A program made the translations under genes and the position numbers. A stretch of 64,000 bases of DNA from VXPQ01 sp965223485. GTDB lineage: Bacteria; Bacteroidota; Rhodothermia; Rhodothermales; VXPQ01. Shown here one piece after another: positions 44,271-55,200 of the stretch. The notes beneath the pieces were generated by a model. That model searched no databases. It was not told the DNA's origin and saw nothing but the letters and a program-made list of their open reading frames with translations. The first letter of the stretch is position 1. Each line of letters starts with the position of its first letter. Location: contig OZ244993.1 of NCBI GenBank assembly GCA_965223485.1, forward strand, positions 1,116,001 to 1,180,000, read 5' to 3'.

Positions 44271-45125
44271 ATGACCCGATCACTGATCTTTGCGATGTTG
44301 TTTGCGGCGCTACCCGTCGTGCTGCCCGCCGCCGCCCAGGACCTTGAGGTTTCCCCTGTTGCCGGATCGATCCACATGATCAGCGGCCAGGGTGGCAATA
44401 TCGGCGTCTCCGCCGGTGCGGACGGCTTCCTCATGGTGGACGACAAATTCGCCCCGCTGGCGGATCAAATCCGCGCCCAACTCGAGGGTCTCGGCGAGGG
44501 CGAGCTCAAATTCCTCCTCAATACCCATTTTCACGGCGACCACACCGGCGGCAATGAGGTGTTCGGCGTCGAAACTCCGATCATCGCCCACCACAATGTC
44601 CGCGCCCGGTTGATGAGCGAGCAGGGCACTCCCCCGGCTTCGCCCGCAGCCTTGCCGGTGATCACCTTCGACAATGCCCTCTCCATCCACTTCAACGGCG
44701 AGGAAGTCAAGGTGCTGCACGTTTCCCATGCCCATACCGACGGGGACGCGCTCATTTTCTTCACCGGCTCCAATGTTGTCCATATGGGCGATACCTTCTT
44801 CAACCAGCGCTTTCCCTTCGTCGATATAGACAGCGGCGGCGCCGTCGAGGGGATCGTTGCGGCGGGCCGCGCGGTACTGGCGCACGTCGACGCCGAAACC
44901 AGCATCATCCCGGGCCATGGCCCTATCGCTGCGCCGTCCGACCTCGAGACCTATCTGCGCATGATTGAGGAAACCCGGGCCGCCGTCGCTGCGGGGGTCG
45001 AAGCGGGCCAAAGCCTTGAGGAGTTACAGGCGGCGGGCGCGGGTGACGAATGGGCTTCGTGGGGCGACGGTTTCATCTCCACCGAGCGCTGGATCGCCAC
45101 GCTGCACCGCGACCTGACCGAATGA
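44271..45125 (+). CDS. Exported metallo-beta-lactamase-fold hydrolase
   Basis: The 284-residue protein has a signal peptide (MTRSLIFAMLFAALPVVLPAAAQ), which decides the ATG at 44271 over an upstream frame. The zinc site is complete: THFHGDHTGG (H86, H88, D90, H91), HVSHAHTDGD and IIPGHGP. The family covers many hydrolases (thioesters, lactones, beta-lactams), and the fold alone does not show antibiotic resistance. It lies 56 bases upstream of folA, which could be cotranscribed. Confidence 0.87.
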   Translation: MTRSLIFAMLFAALPVVLPAAAQDLEVSPVAGSIHMISGQGGNIGVSAGADGFLMVDDKFAPLADQIRAQLEGLGEGELKFLLNTHFHGDHTGGNEVFGVETPIIAHHNVRARLMSEQGTPPASPAALPVITFDNALSIHFNGEEVKVLHVSHAHTDGDALIFFTGSNVVHMGDTFFNQRFPFVDIDSGGAVEGIVAAGRAVLAHVDAETSIIPGHGPIAAPSDLETYLRMIEETRAAVAAGVEAGQSLEELQAAGAGDEWASWGDGFISTERWIATLHRDLTE

Positions 45126-45181
45126 ATCAGGCCCGGCTTGCCTGTGTGTGACGGACCGCAACCCCATAGCGCTCTGCAACC

Positions 45182-45724
45182 ATGACCGATACGCGCCGCA
45201 CCGGAGCAGAGATCGTACTCATTGCCGCCGTGGCGGAGACGAACCGGGTCATTGGCCAGGAGAACCGGCTGCCCTGGCGTCTCTCCGAAGACCTGAAGCG
45301 GTTCAAACGATTGACCTCGGGTTATCCCATGATCATGGGCCGGCGCACGTTCGAGTCGCTCGTAAACGAGTTCGGCGGGCCGCTGCCCGACCGGCGCCTG
45401 CTGATCGTAACGTCCCGGGGCAAGATCGAGGGATACCCCGACATCGAGACCTTCCCCGATCCCGAGGCCGCGCTGGCTGCTGCGCAGGAGGCGCCGCGCG
45501 TCTTCATCGGCGGCGGCGCGACCATCTATGAACAATTTCTCGAACGCGCGGATCGGTGGGAATTAACCATCGTGGAAGGGAATTATCAGGGAGACACCTA
45601 TTTTCCCCGATACGAACACCTGATCGGAACCGTGTTCAGGAAGACCGGGGAAGATCGCCGCGACGGGTTTCGCTTCGTGACCTGTGAACGCATGCATGCA
45701 CCGGCGGGAAAATTTACTCCCTGA
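45182..45724 (+). CDS. folA: Dihydrofolate reductase
   Basis: The 180-residue enzyme regenerates tetrahydrofolate for ThyA. Visible are IAAVAETNRVIGQENRLPWRLSEDLKRF with the catalytic acidic residue (D/E in LSEDL), MIMGRRTFESL for NADPH binding, and VFIGGGATIYEQFL. The first ~9 residues form an extra N-terminal tail. Its 3' end overlaps the convergent yafQ by 11 bases. ThyA is encoded 9 kb upstream. Confidence 0.93.
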   Translation: MTDTRRTGAEIVLIAAVAETNRVIGQENRLPWRLSEDLKRFKRLTSGYPMIMGRRTFESLVNEFGGPLPDRRLLIVTSRGKIEGYPDIETFPDPEAALAAAQEAPRVFIGGGATIYEQFLERADRWELTIVEGNYQGDTYFPRYEHLIGTVFRKTGEDRRDGFRFVTCERMHAPAGKFTP

Positions 45725-45986
45725 ACAGATCGGAGTGCGTGCCTGTACGAACCAGCACCAGTTCATCGGAGGTGTTTTTGTATAGGAGAAGCCAGTCCGA
45801 TTTTATATGGCAGTCCCGCATTCCCTTGAACGTTCCGTGTAGTGCGTGATCTTCGTATTGCTCTTCAAGGGGCTCATCGCAGGCAAGCTTCTCGATTACC
45901 CTTTTCAGCTTATCGAGATCGTATCCTCGTTTTTGTATGAGGCGGATGTCCTTTTTGAATTGACTGGTCCGCCGGATCGGCTTCAT
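45714..45986 (-). CDS. yafQ: YafQ-type mRNA interferase toxin
   Basis: The 90-residue RelE-superfamily toxin would cut mRNA on the ribosome. Residues equivalent to the E. coli YafQ active site are all present with a constant offset of three: H47, H60, D64, W65, H84 and F88 (motifs HALHG, CHIKSDW, TGTHSDLF). The toxin is therefore probably functional. ATG 45986 overlaps the dinJ stop as TGATG; a TTG one codon upstream is less likely. It forms an operon with dinJ and converges on folA. Confidence 0.93.
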   Translation of the reverse strand: MKPIRRTSQFKKDIRLIQKRGYDLDKLKRVIEKLACDEPLEEQYEDHALHGTFKGMRDCHIKSDWLLLYKNTSDELVLVRTGTHSDLFRE

Positions 45987-46273
45987 CAAATATCCAACTC
46001 TTCAAAGAGCGCCTCCGGTGTTTCGAAACTACAGAGGGCCTCCGGGTTCTCTGCTTCCCGGATTGCCTCCATGGTCTCCTTGTTTGGAATTTTGGGCAAC
46101 TCGACCGAAAAGGGCAGCCCCTGACACAGTTCAACCTGTTTGTAGAACAACATGATGGCCTGAGATGCGGTCAAGCCAAGTTGTTCGAAAACGCGCACGG
46201 CATTTTCTTTGGTGGCTTCGTCTATTCGGGCGGATACGGTAGTCGTTTTGGAAATGGCGGCAGTGGCTGGCAT
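45986..46273 (-). CDS. dinJ: DinJ/RelB-family antitoxin
   Basis: The 95-residue protein has the ribbon-helix-helix start KTTTVSARIDEATKENAVRV followed by LGLTASQAIMLFYKQV and a C-terminal toxin-wrapping tail ending in FETPEALFEELDI. It binds YafQ and represses the operon. ATG 46273 starts the family-typical sequence; the longer frame upstream covers the operator region and is not expected to be translated. The operator candidate lies about 65-105 bases upstream. Confidence 0.92.
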   Translation of the reverse strand: MPATAAISKTTTVSARIDEATKENAVRVFEQLGLTASQAIMLFYKQVELCQGLPFSVELPKIPNKETMEAIREAENPEALCSFETPEALFEELDI

Positions 46274-46336
46274 TGCGTTCCTTCGGGGTTTGTGGTTTCG
46301 TCTATTCGGGCGATAAGGTGCGTATCCAGAAACACT

Positions 46337-46377
46337 ATTGTAATGCAACGTACGTACAAATAATGTACAATGTTGCA
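46337..46377 (-). promoter_or_regulatory. Palindromic operator/promoter candidate of dinJ-yafQ
   Basis: A nested inverted repeat has outer arms TGCAAC (46344-46349) and GTTGCA (46372-46377) and inner arms GTACA (46354-46358) and TGTAC (46364-46368), the inner pair offset by half a base from the outer centre. Minus-strand TACAAT at 46342-46337 could be the -10 element. Autoregulation through such palindromes is known for DinJ; exact contacts are not predicted. Confidence 0.55.
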
Positions 46378-46455
46378 CATTAAGAAGGAAACATCACTTT
46401 CTTTTCTCTCTCAGTTTCTCCTTTGCGGTAAAAAAATTTGCATTTCTCTGCTTCC

Positions 46456-48159
46456 TTACTCGTCCGTCACGCAGCCGAGGCTGGCCGGCTGGACGCACTT
46501 GATGTATTTGTACAGCGTGCCTCGCGTGGCCTTGAAAGCGGGCGCGGACCAGTTTTCTTTCCTGCGGGCCAGTTCGTCCTCGCCGACGTCCATGTCGATG
46601 GTGCGCTGTTCGGCGTCGATGGTCACAATGTCGCCGTCCTGCACGAAGGCGATGGGGCCGCCGTCCTGAGCTTCCGGGCATACATGCCCGATGATGAATC
46701 CGTGCGATCCTCCGCTGAAGCGCCCGTCGGTCAGTAGCGCGACATCCTTACCGAGGCCGGCGCCTATGATGGCGGACGTAGGCGTGAGCATTTCCGGCAT
46801 GCCGGGGCCGCCCTTTGGTCCCTCGTACCGGATGATGACGATGTCGCCCTTCCGGATTCGGCCCGCTTTCAGCCCTTCCAGCATGTCCTCCTCGGCGTCG
46901 AACACCCGGGCCGGGCCCTTGAAATACGTGCCTTCCTTGCCCGTTATCTTGGCTACGGCTCCCTCCGGCGCCAGATTCCCGTAGAGAATGGTCAGGTGCC
47001 CCGTTTTTTTCAGGGGTTTTTCGAGGGAATGTACGAGGTCCTGTCCTTCGGCGAGACCCGGCAGGGGTTCGAGGTTCTCCGCAAGCGTTTTGCCGGTTAC
47101 CGTCATGCAGGAGCCGTCAAGGTAGCCCTCCTCGAGCAGGTACTTCATGACGGCGGGCGTGCCCCCGATCTCGTGCAGGTCCGCCATCACGTATTGGCCG
47201 CTGGGCTTCAGGTCCGCGAGGTACGGCACGCGGTCGCTTACCTGCTGGAAATCGTCCATGGACAGGTCGATCTCCGAAGCGCGGGCCATCGCAATGAGAT
47301 GCAGGACGGCATTCGTCGAGCCGCCCAGCGCCATCACGACCACCATGGCGTTCTCGAAAGCCTGCCGCGTCATGATGTCGCGGGGTTTGAGGTTCTGCCG
47401 GAGCAATTCGCCCACGGCCTCGCCCGCCCGGCGGCATTCGTCCATTTTCTGGTCGTATACGGCGGGCGTGGAGGAAGAATAGGGGAGCGACATACCCAGC
47501 GCCTCGATGGCGCAGCCCATCGTGTTCGCGGTGTACATGCCCCCGCATGCGCCTGCGCCGGGGCACGAGTGCCGGACTATGGTTTTGCGCTCCTCGTCGG
47601 TGATGGCGCCGGCAAGATATTCGCCGTAGGACTGCGCGGCGGAGATGATGTCCCGCTTTTGCTCCCCGCCCCGCAGAAACGTGCGCCCGGGCAGGATCGT
47701 GCCGCCGTAGACCACGATGCCCGGTCGGTTCAGCCGGCCCAGCGCCATGATGCAGCCGGGCATGTTCTTGTCGCAGCCCGGAATGGCCACTATGGCGTCG
47801 TACCACTGGGCCCGCATCACGGTCTCGATCGAGTCGGCGATGAGGTCGCGGGACTGGAGCGAGAAACTCATGCCGTCGGTGCCCATGCTGATGCCGTCGG
47901 ACACCCCGATCGTGTTGAACCGAAGTCCTACCAGACCGGATGCGACGACTGCCTCGCGCACCTGCGCAGCCAGCTTGTCGAGGTGCATGTTGCACGGGTT
48001 GCCCTCCCACCAGTTGGACACGATACCGACCTGCGGCTTGTTCATATCCTCTTCCGTGAGCCCGGTGGCGTACAGCATGGCCTGTGAAATGCCCCGCGTA
48101 AGGGGCTGCGTGATCAGGCGGCTGTACCTGTTCGTTTCGTGGGATGGCTGGTCGGGCAT
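46456..48159 (-). CDS. ilvD: Dihydroxy-acid dehydratase
   Basis: The 567-residue enzyme makes 2-keto acids in branched-chain amino acid synthesis. The iron-sulfur cysteines are present: NPCNMH (C56), PGCDKNMPGC (C129) and GACGGMYTANTMG (C205), with GTDGMSFSLQSRDLIADSIE and the C-terminal GRFSGGSHGFIIGHVCPEAQ. Length is normal. No other ilv genes lie beside it. The product assignment is firm; the small changes around the N-terminus are unremarkable. Confidence 0.96.
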   Translation of the reverse strand: MPDQPSHETNRYSRLITQPLTRGISQAMLYATGLTEEDMNKPQVGIVSNWWEGNPCNMHLDKLAAQVREAVVASGLVGLRFNTIGVSDGISMGTDGMSFSLQSRDLIADSIETVMRAQWYDAIVAIPGCDKNMPGCIMALGRLNRPGIVVYGGTILPGRTFLRGGEQKRDIISAAQSYGEYLAGAITDEERKTIVRHSCPGAGACGGMYTANTMGCAIEALGMSLPYSSSTPAVYDQKMDECRRAGEAVGELLRQNLKPRDIMTRQAFENAMVVVMALGGSTNAVLHLIAMARASEIDLSMDDFQQVSDRVPYLADLKPSGQYVMADLHEIGGTPAVMKYLLEEGYLDGSCMTVTGKTLAENLEPLPGLAEGQDLVHSLEKPLKKTGHLTILYGNLAPEGAVAKITGKEGTYFKGPARVFDAEEDMLEGLKAGRIRKGDIVIIRYEGPKGGPGMPEMLTPTSAIIGAGLGKDVALLTDGRFSGGSHGFIIGHVCPEAQDGGPIAFVQDGDIVTIDAEQRTIDMDVGEDELARRKENWSAPAFKATRGTLYKYIKCVQPASLGCVTDE

Positions 48160-48368
48160 GGTTGATGGGAAGTCGTGTTATCGAACGGGTTGTTAAACGA
48201 GGCCGCTATCGCTTCGGGCGGCTGGCGGGACCTTGTTCGGCAGTCGATCCGGCACGCGAACGATTCGATGCATTCGGCGCGAGGCAGATATCTCTGACCC
48301 TCCGGAACGCGGCGTTCCGATAAACGGTTGACGACCGGAACGGATCCGATCGCCATTCCCGTAACGCT

Positions 48369-49124
48369 ATGCCCGATCAAACGTTGTCCCCCACGCAAGA
48401 AGCGCTTTGCGCCTCCTGCGACGGGGATTTTTCGGACCTTCGCGCACTCTTTCTGAATTGCACGCTGAAGCCGTCCCCCGAACGGTCCCACACGCAGGGG
48501 CTGATGGATGTGTCCATCGCCATCATGGAGAAGAACGGGATCGCGGTGGAGTCGCTGCGTCCGGTGGATTATCACCTTGCATTCGGAGTCTATCCCGATA
48601 TGACCGAGCGCGGGGCGGATCGGGACGACTGGCCCATGTTGTACGAGAAGGTGCACGCCGCCGACATCCTCGTGATCGGTTCGCCCATCTGGCTGGGCGA
48701 GAAATCGTCCGTGTGTACGCAAGTCATCGAGCGGCTCTACTCCTGCTCGGCGCTGCTCAACGATGCGGGCCAGTATGCCTACTACGGCAAGACGGGGGGC
48801 TGCCTCATTACAGGCAATGAGGATGGCGTGAAGCATTGCTCCATGAGCATTCTGTACGCCTTGCAGCATGTGGGCTATACGATTCCACCGCAGGCCGATG
48901 CGGGATGGATTGGCGAGGCGGGACCGGGGCCGTCATACCTTGACGAGGGGTCCGGCGGGCCGGAGAACGAGTTCACCCAGCGCAACACCACGTTCATGAC
49001 GTGGAATCTGATGCACTTCGCCCGCATGTTCAAGGACGCCGGGGGTGTTCCGGCGCATGGGAATCAGCGCGCCGCCTGGGACGCCGGGTGCCGGTTCGAT
49101 CATGCGAACCCGGAGCACAGGTAG
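48369..49124 (+). CDS. Flavodoxin-like NAD(P)H-dependent FMN reductase
   Basis: The 251-residue protein has a flavodoxin-like core: a phosphate-loop strand ALFLNCTLKPSPERSHTQ, then ADILVIGSPIWLGEKSSV for flavin binding and YYGKTGGCLITGNEDGVKH. It resembles NADPH-dependent FMN reductase-like proteins; the electron acceptor is unknown. It is divergent from ilvD with a 209-base gap and convergent with the giant LRR gene. Confidence 0.82.
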   Translation: MPDQTLSPTQEALCASCDGDFSDLRALFLNCTLKPSPERSHTQGLMDVSIAIMEKNGIAVESLRPVDYHLAFGVYPDMTERGADRDDWPMLYEKVHAADILVIGSPIWLGEKSSVCTQVIERLYSCSALLNDAGQYAYYGKTGGCLITGNEDGVKHCSMSILYALQHVGYTIPPQADAGWIGEAGPGPSYLDEGSGGPENEFTQRNTTFMTWNLMHFARMFKDAGGVPAHGNQRAAWDAGCRFDHANPEHR

Positions 49125-49295
49125 GGGATGTCGGTCGTCGGGCTTCTGCGCACCCGGCAGAATGTCATTGCTCCGCCTACCATTTCCAGCGTGATCGGGG
49201 TATTGCTCGCCGTCCTGCACAACCCGAATCCGGGATGGGACGAACACAGCCGGTTCTTTGCACTGGTCGAGGTCGAAGCCGCCGGCACGGCCACG

Positions 49296-52200
49296 TTACC
49301 ACTTCAGCAGGCCCCGCACCCTGAATTCGGGCATGGAATCGAAGGAAATCGCCCTGACCTTGGGCGTGCTGCCTTCAACATTCAGAAGAAAACGCCTGCC
49401 TGCCTGCAGGTTGAACCCCAGAAGAACGCCGCTGCGGCTCCGGTCGGAGAAAGCAACGCCCGCGTAGGGGGTCGCCACGCCTTTGCCGCCCGATGAAGAG
49501 AACCCGTAGCCCATCTCGCCTTCTATGCGCATGGGCTGACCGTAGAGATTAGACCGGGACATACCCGTTACGGACCGGGGCAGGGACTCGTGCTCACGCA
49601 TCGCCCCCATAGTTTGCGACCCGCCGAACCCCGTCCGGGGAGTAATGCCCCACGACTGCGATACATTGAACGAGGCGCCCAAAGACGAGGACGGATCGGG
49701 ATCAAATGCGATAGTGCCCGATGCGCCCCACTCATCGAAGGCCATCGCCTCGTCCGACATCAAACCCCGCATCCCGGCCCGCATGCGCAAACCCAGCGAC
49801 CGGTTCGAATAGCCCAGCCCGCCGCCTACTTCCACATCCGCACCCGCCAGGTGGCTTGCCGCTTCGTTACCGGAGACGGAAAAACTGGCGTACGGCGACG
49901 CCACCCCGTGCTCTCCGAAAGCCGCAAAACCGTAATCGAATCGGCTGTCCAGACGAAGCGAGCAGTCATCGCCACCGGTGCGTCTGAAGCCCGCCAGACC
50001 CGACACCGTCTCCCGAGACCAGAGCGCCCGCATACCGCCCATCGAAGACGACGCCGAACCCCAGGAGGGAATAAGGCGCAGCGACATACCCAGCTCCGAA
50101 GAAGGCGAGCGGTCAAACAGGATCATGCCCGATACGCCCCACTCTTCGAAGTCGCTGTCTTCATGCACCACCAGACCGTGCATGTCCACCTGCGCGCGCA
50201 ATCCCCAGCCGGAATGTATAAAGCCCAGGCCGCCGGCCACATCCATCCCCATCCCTTGCTCCGCGTCGCCGCCGTCCTGACGCACGCCCAACTGTACCTT
50301 CGGCGCAAGGGATGCGCGATTGCCCATTCTCAGGATATAGGAACTCTCCAGCGACAGACGCAGCCGATGCACCATCGCCGAAACCGCCGAAAGCGCATCC
50401 GAGGAAGTGAGAGAAGAACGAAGAAGCATCGCATCCGTCTGCCACGACAAGCCGAACCCCTTCGATCCGGCGGACACGATATCTCCGCTCATGCCTACGG
50501 AACCGAGCACCATGGAAAGATCCGAGGTTGAAGAAGCAAGCGAATCTCCCTGCAAGCGCAGCGAGCCCCTGCCGTATCCGCCTGTACCCCACACCCGCAA
50601 ACGGTCCGTCAGGTTGTAGCGCGCATACGGGTATACGCCCGTAAGCGACGCGGACAGCGAAAGACTGTCGGCGCCGGCTATCCGGTAGGCTCCCTCGCTC
50701 TCGCTGCGAGAAACCGCTAACCCGTGCAACCATCCAGAGATGGTATTGTCGATGCCGACCGTTCCCGACATAACGTCTCCGGTCAGATCCGCACCCGCCT
50801 CGCTGCCGCCGAACCGGGAGAAGGCGCCCTGACCCCATACCCCGAGGGAGTTTCCCCAGGACGTCTCTCTCGTATACCGGAAAGCGCTACGCGAGAGGGC
50901 GTCGCGCAACGTCATGTTCCTGTAACGACTTGCCGCAGCGTTAAGGCCCGGGGATATCCCGTACGAATTTCTCGAACGCACGCCGTCGCCGCTAAGTGAG
51001 GAAGTAGCATAATCCTGCGAAGTGCTCCAGAGCGCCGAAGCGCCGGACAGTTCCATACCCGGCCGCGCAGGGGAATCCCCGAAGACGATGCGCTGGCCTG
51101 CAACGGACGCCTGCATGCCGGAAGCGCCGCGACCGACGCTCTCCATGCGGTTCTCCACGGAAGAAAGAAGGTGATCGGCGCCCACGCGGCTGTAACGGGC
51201 AAGCCATGCCGATACGTCGACGCCGCCGATCACGTCCGTTACGGTGACTACCACATCGGCAACGGTCACCCCGCCGTAATCTCCGCCGCTCGCGTTGTGG
51301 TTCAGCGTCGCCGCATCGTCGTCCGTATCGTTGTCCACAGCCGCCGACACCGTTATCTCCTGCGCCATCGACCAGTTCTCCGGCGTGAACGTGAGCGAGG
51401 TCTTGTCCACCGTAATGTCTTCGTCCGAACCCGAAGCGAAAGACGCCGCGATCGTTACGTTGTCCGAAGGCTGCGTGTCCAGAACCACGGTATACGTCGC
51501 GCTGCCTCCTTCGGCCACCGTGAGGGCCGTAGGCGTCACGGTAACACCCACCGTATCGTTATCCTCCTCGGTCGCCATAACCGAAGAGACCGTAACGCCG
51601 CCGTAGCCCCCGCCCGACGCCGTATGCTCTATTGTCGCCGCACCGTTTACGGCATCGTCGTCCTCGGCCGCCGATACGGTTATCTCCTGCGCTGCATCCC
51701 AGTTCTCCGTAGTGAACGTGAGAGAGGTCTTGTCCACCGTAATGTCTTCGTCCGAACCCGAAGCAAAGGACAACGAGATCGTTACGTCCTCCGAAGGCTG
51801 GGTATCAAGCGCGACGGTATACGTCACATTAGAGCCTTCCGGAACCGTGAGCGCCGTCGGCGTGACCGTAACGCCCGCCGTATCGTTATCCTCCTCTGTC
51901 GCCGTAACCAAAGAGACCGTAACGCCGCCGTAGCCCCCGCCCGACGCCGAATGTTCTATCGTCGCCACACCGTTCAAGGCATCGTCGTCTTCCGCCGCCG
52001 ATACGGTTATCTCCTGCGCCGCATCCCAGTTATCCGTAGTGAACGTGAGAGAGGTCTTGTCCACCGTAATGTCTTCGTCCGAACCCGAAGCAAAAGACAC
52101 CGCGATCGTTACGTCGGCCGAAGGCCTCGCGTCGAGCGCGACCGTGTATTTGGCATTGGAGCCTTCCGGAACCGTGAGGGCCGTCGGCGTCACCGTAACG

Positions 52201-55200
52201 CCCGCCGTATCGTTATCGGCCTCTGTCGCCGTAACCGACGAGACGCTTACGCTGCCGTAGTTTGCACCCGACGCCGTATGCTCTATCGTCGCCGAACCGT
52301 TCAAAGCGTCGTCGTCCTCGGCCGCCGATACGGTTATCTCTTGCGTCGCATCCCAGTTCTCCGTAGTGAACGTGAGCGAGTTCTTGTCCACCGTAATGTC
52401 CGCATCCGAACCCGAAGCAAAAGACACCGCGATCGTTACGTCGGCCGAGGGCTGCGTATCCAGAACCACGGTGTATTTGGCATTCGAGCCTTCCGGAACG
52501 GAGAGCGCTGTCGGCGTTACCGTAACACCCACCGCATCTTTGTCGTTGTCCGCCTCGGTCGCCGTAACCGAGGGGACGCTTACGCCGCCGTAGCCTCCGC
52601 CCGACGCCGAATGTTCTATCGTCGCCGCGCCGTCTGTCGCATCGTCGTCCTCCGCCGCCGATACCGTCACCTCCTGCGCCGCATCCCAGTTATCCGGCGT
52701 GAACGCGAGCGAGGTCTTGTCCACCGTAATGTCCGCATCCGAACCGGCGGCAAAAGACAACGAGATCGTTACGTCGGCGGAGGGCTGCGTATCCAGAACC
52801 ACGGTGTATTTGGCATTCGAGCCTTCCGGAACGGAGAGCGCTGTCGGCGTTACCGTAACGCCCCCCACGCATACTCTATCGGTATCGAAAAATCTAATAC
52901 CCGCTAACCATGCCTGAAAATCGCTATCCGCAGGCGTAGCAATACAGGTTTCTCTTATATCCAGGTAATTAATCGGCAGAAGCCTTAAACCCGCAGGAAG
53001 CTCTCCGGTCAACTCTGTATTGTAACCCAAATCCAGCCGCTCAAGGCTGGTCAAATTCCCTATTTCGGACAGTATGGCGCCGCTTAAGGAGTTATTGTTG
53101 AGATATAACAACTCAAGATTGGTCAGATTCCCTATTGTGGACGGTATCGCTCCGGTTAAGGCGTTATCGTGGAGCCATAACTGCTGAAGGCTGGTCAAAT
53201 TCCCTATTGCGGACGGTATCGCTCCGGTTAAGTTGTTAGTGAAGAGGTTTAACTTCTCAAGTCTGGTCAAATTTCCTATTTCCTCCGGTATTTCTCCGCT
53301 TAAGACGTTTTCGTTGAGCCCTAATGCCCTAAGGCTGGTCAGATTCCCTATTTCGGACGGTATGGCGCCGCTTAAGGAGTTAATGCTGAGCCCTAACGCC
53401 TCAAGTCTGGTGAGATTCCATATTTCGGCCGGTATGGCGCCGCTTAAGGAGTTAATGCTGAGCCATAACCCCTCAAGGCTGGTCAGCTTCCCTATTTCGG
53501 ACGGTATGGCGCCGCTTAAGTCGTTATTGTCGAGCAATAACCTCCTAAGGCTGGTCAGCTTCCCTATTTCCTCCGGTATTTCTCCGCTTAAGGCGTTACC
53601 GGTGAGCCATAACTCCTCAAGTCTGGTCAAATTTCCTATTTCCTCCGGTATTTCTCCGCTTAAGGCGTTACCGCTGAGATTTAACCTCTCAAGATTGGTC
53701 AAATCCCCTATTTCGGACGGTAGTGCTCCCGTTAAATCATTGAGGCCTAAACTTAGCTCGGTGACCACGCCGTTCTCAACCGTGACCCCGTACCAGTCCC
53801 CGACCGGTTCCTGGCTTTTCCAGTTGGTATTATTCGTCCAGTTATCGCCGTCGGTCGCATCGTAGATCGCCACCAGCGCGGCCCTCTCCGCGTCCGCATC
53901 GTTGTCGTTATCCGCCTCCGTCGCCGTAACCGAAGAGACGCTTACGTTGCCGTAGTCCCCGCCCGACGCGGAATGCTCTATCGTCGCCGCGCCGTCTGTA
54001 GCATCGTCGTCCTCGGCCGCCGATACCGTCACTTCCTGCGCTGCATTCCAGTTATCCGTAGTGAACGTGAGCGAGGTCTTGTCCACCGTAATGTCTTCGT
54101 CCGAACCCGAAGCGAAAGACAACGAGATCGTCACGTCGGCGGAGGGCTGCGTATCCAGAACCACGGTGTATTTGGCATTGGAGCCTTCCGGAACGGAGAG
54201 CGTCGTCGGCGTGACGGTAACGCCCGCCGCGCATACTCTATCGGTACCACTAAAATCAATGCCAAGCAACCATGCCTGAAAATCGCTATCCGCAGGTGTA
54301 GTAATACAGGTGTTTCGTATATTCAATATCGTAATCGGCAGAAGCCTTAAGCCCGCAGGAAGCTCTCCGGTCAACTCTGTATTGTCATTCAATAATAACC
54401 ACTCAAGGCTAGTCAGATTCGCTATTTCGGACGGTATGGCGCCGCTTAATTGGTTATTACCGAGAAATAAAGCCTCAAGTCTGGTCAAATCCCCTATTTC
54501 GGAAGGTATGGCGCCGCTTAATTGGTTCCTGTCGCCCCATAACACCTCAAGGCTGGTCAGATTTCTTATTTCGGCCGGTATGGCGCCACTTAAGGAGTTA
54601 ATGGAGAGCGATAAGTGCTGAAGTCTGGTCAGATTCCATATTTCGGCCGGTATGGCGCCGCTTAAGGAGTTACTATCGATGATTAAAAACCCAAGTCCGG
54701 TCAGATTCCCTATTTCGGACGGTATTTCTCCGCTTAGGCTGTTACTGGAGAGCAATAACCAATGAAGTCTGGTCAAATTTCCTATTTCGGCTGGTATGGC
54801 GCCGCTTAAGGAGTTATTGTCGAGGTTTAACGCCTCAAGGCTGGTCAAATTCCCTATTTCGGACGGTATCGCTCCGGTTAAGTTGTTAAGAGTGAGCCAT
54901 AACACCTCAAGGCTGGTCAAATCCCCTATTTCGGACGGTAGTTCTCCCCGTAAATTATTGAGATCCAGGTCTAGCCTGGTGACTGCGCCGTTCCGAACCG
55001 TGACCCCGTACCAGTCCCCGACCGGTTCCTCGCTTTTCCATTTGGTATTATCCGTCCAGTTATCGCCGTCGGTCGCATCGTATAATGCCACCAGCGCTGC
55101 CCTCTCCGTGGCCGTAACGCCCGCCGCATCGTTATCGGCCTCGGTCGCCGTAACCGAAGAGACCGTAACGCCGCCGTAGCCCCCGCCCGACGCGGCATGC

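Noticed and set aside
49128..49496. A 122-codon plus-strand frame after the flavodoxin-like gene.
   Set aside because: Most of it is antisense to the C-terminus of the giant LRR gene and it has no recognisable domain.
51171..52907. A 578-codon plus-strand frame rich in arginine repeats.
   Set aside because: Complement of the tandem beta-sandwich repeats; its repeats simply mirror the real gene.
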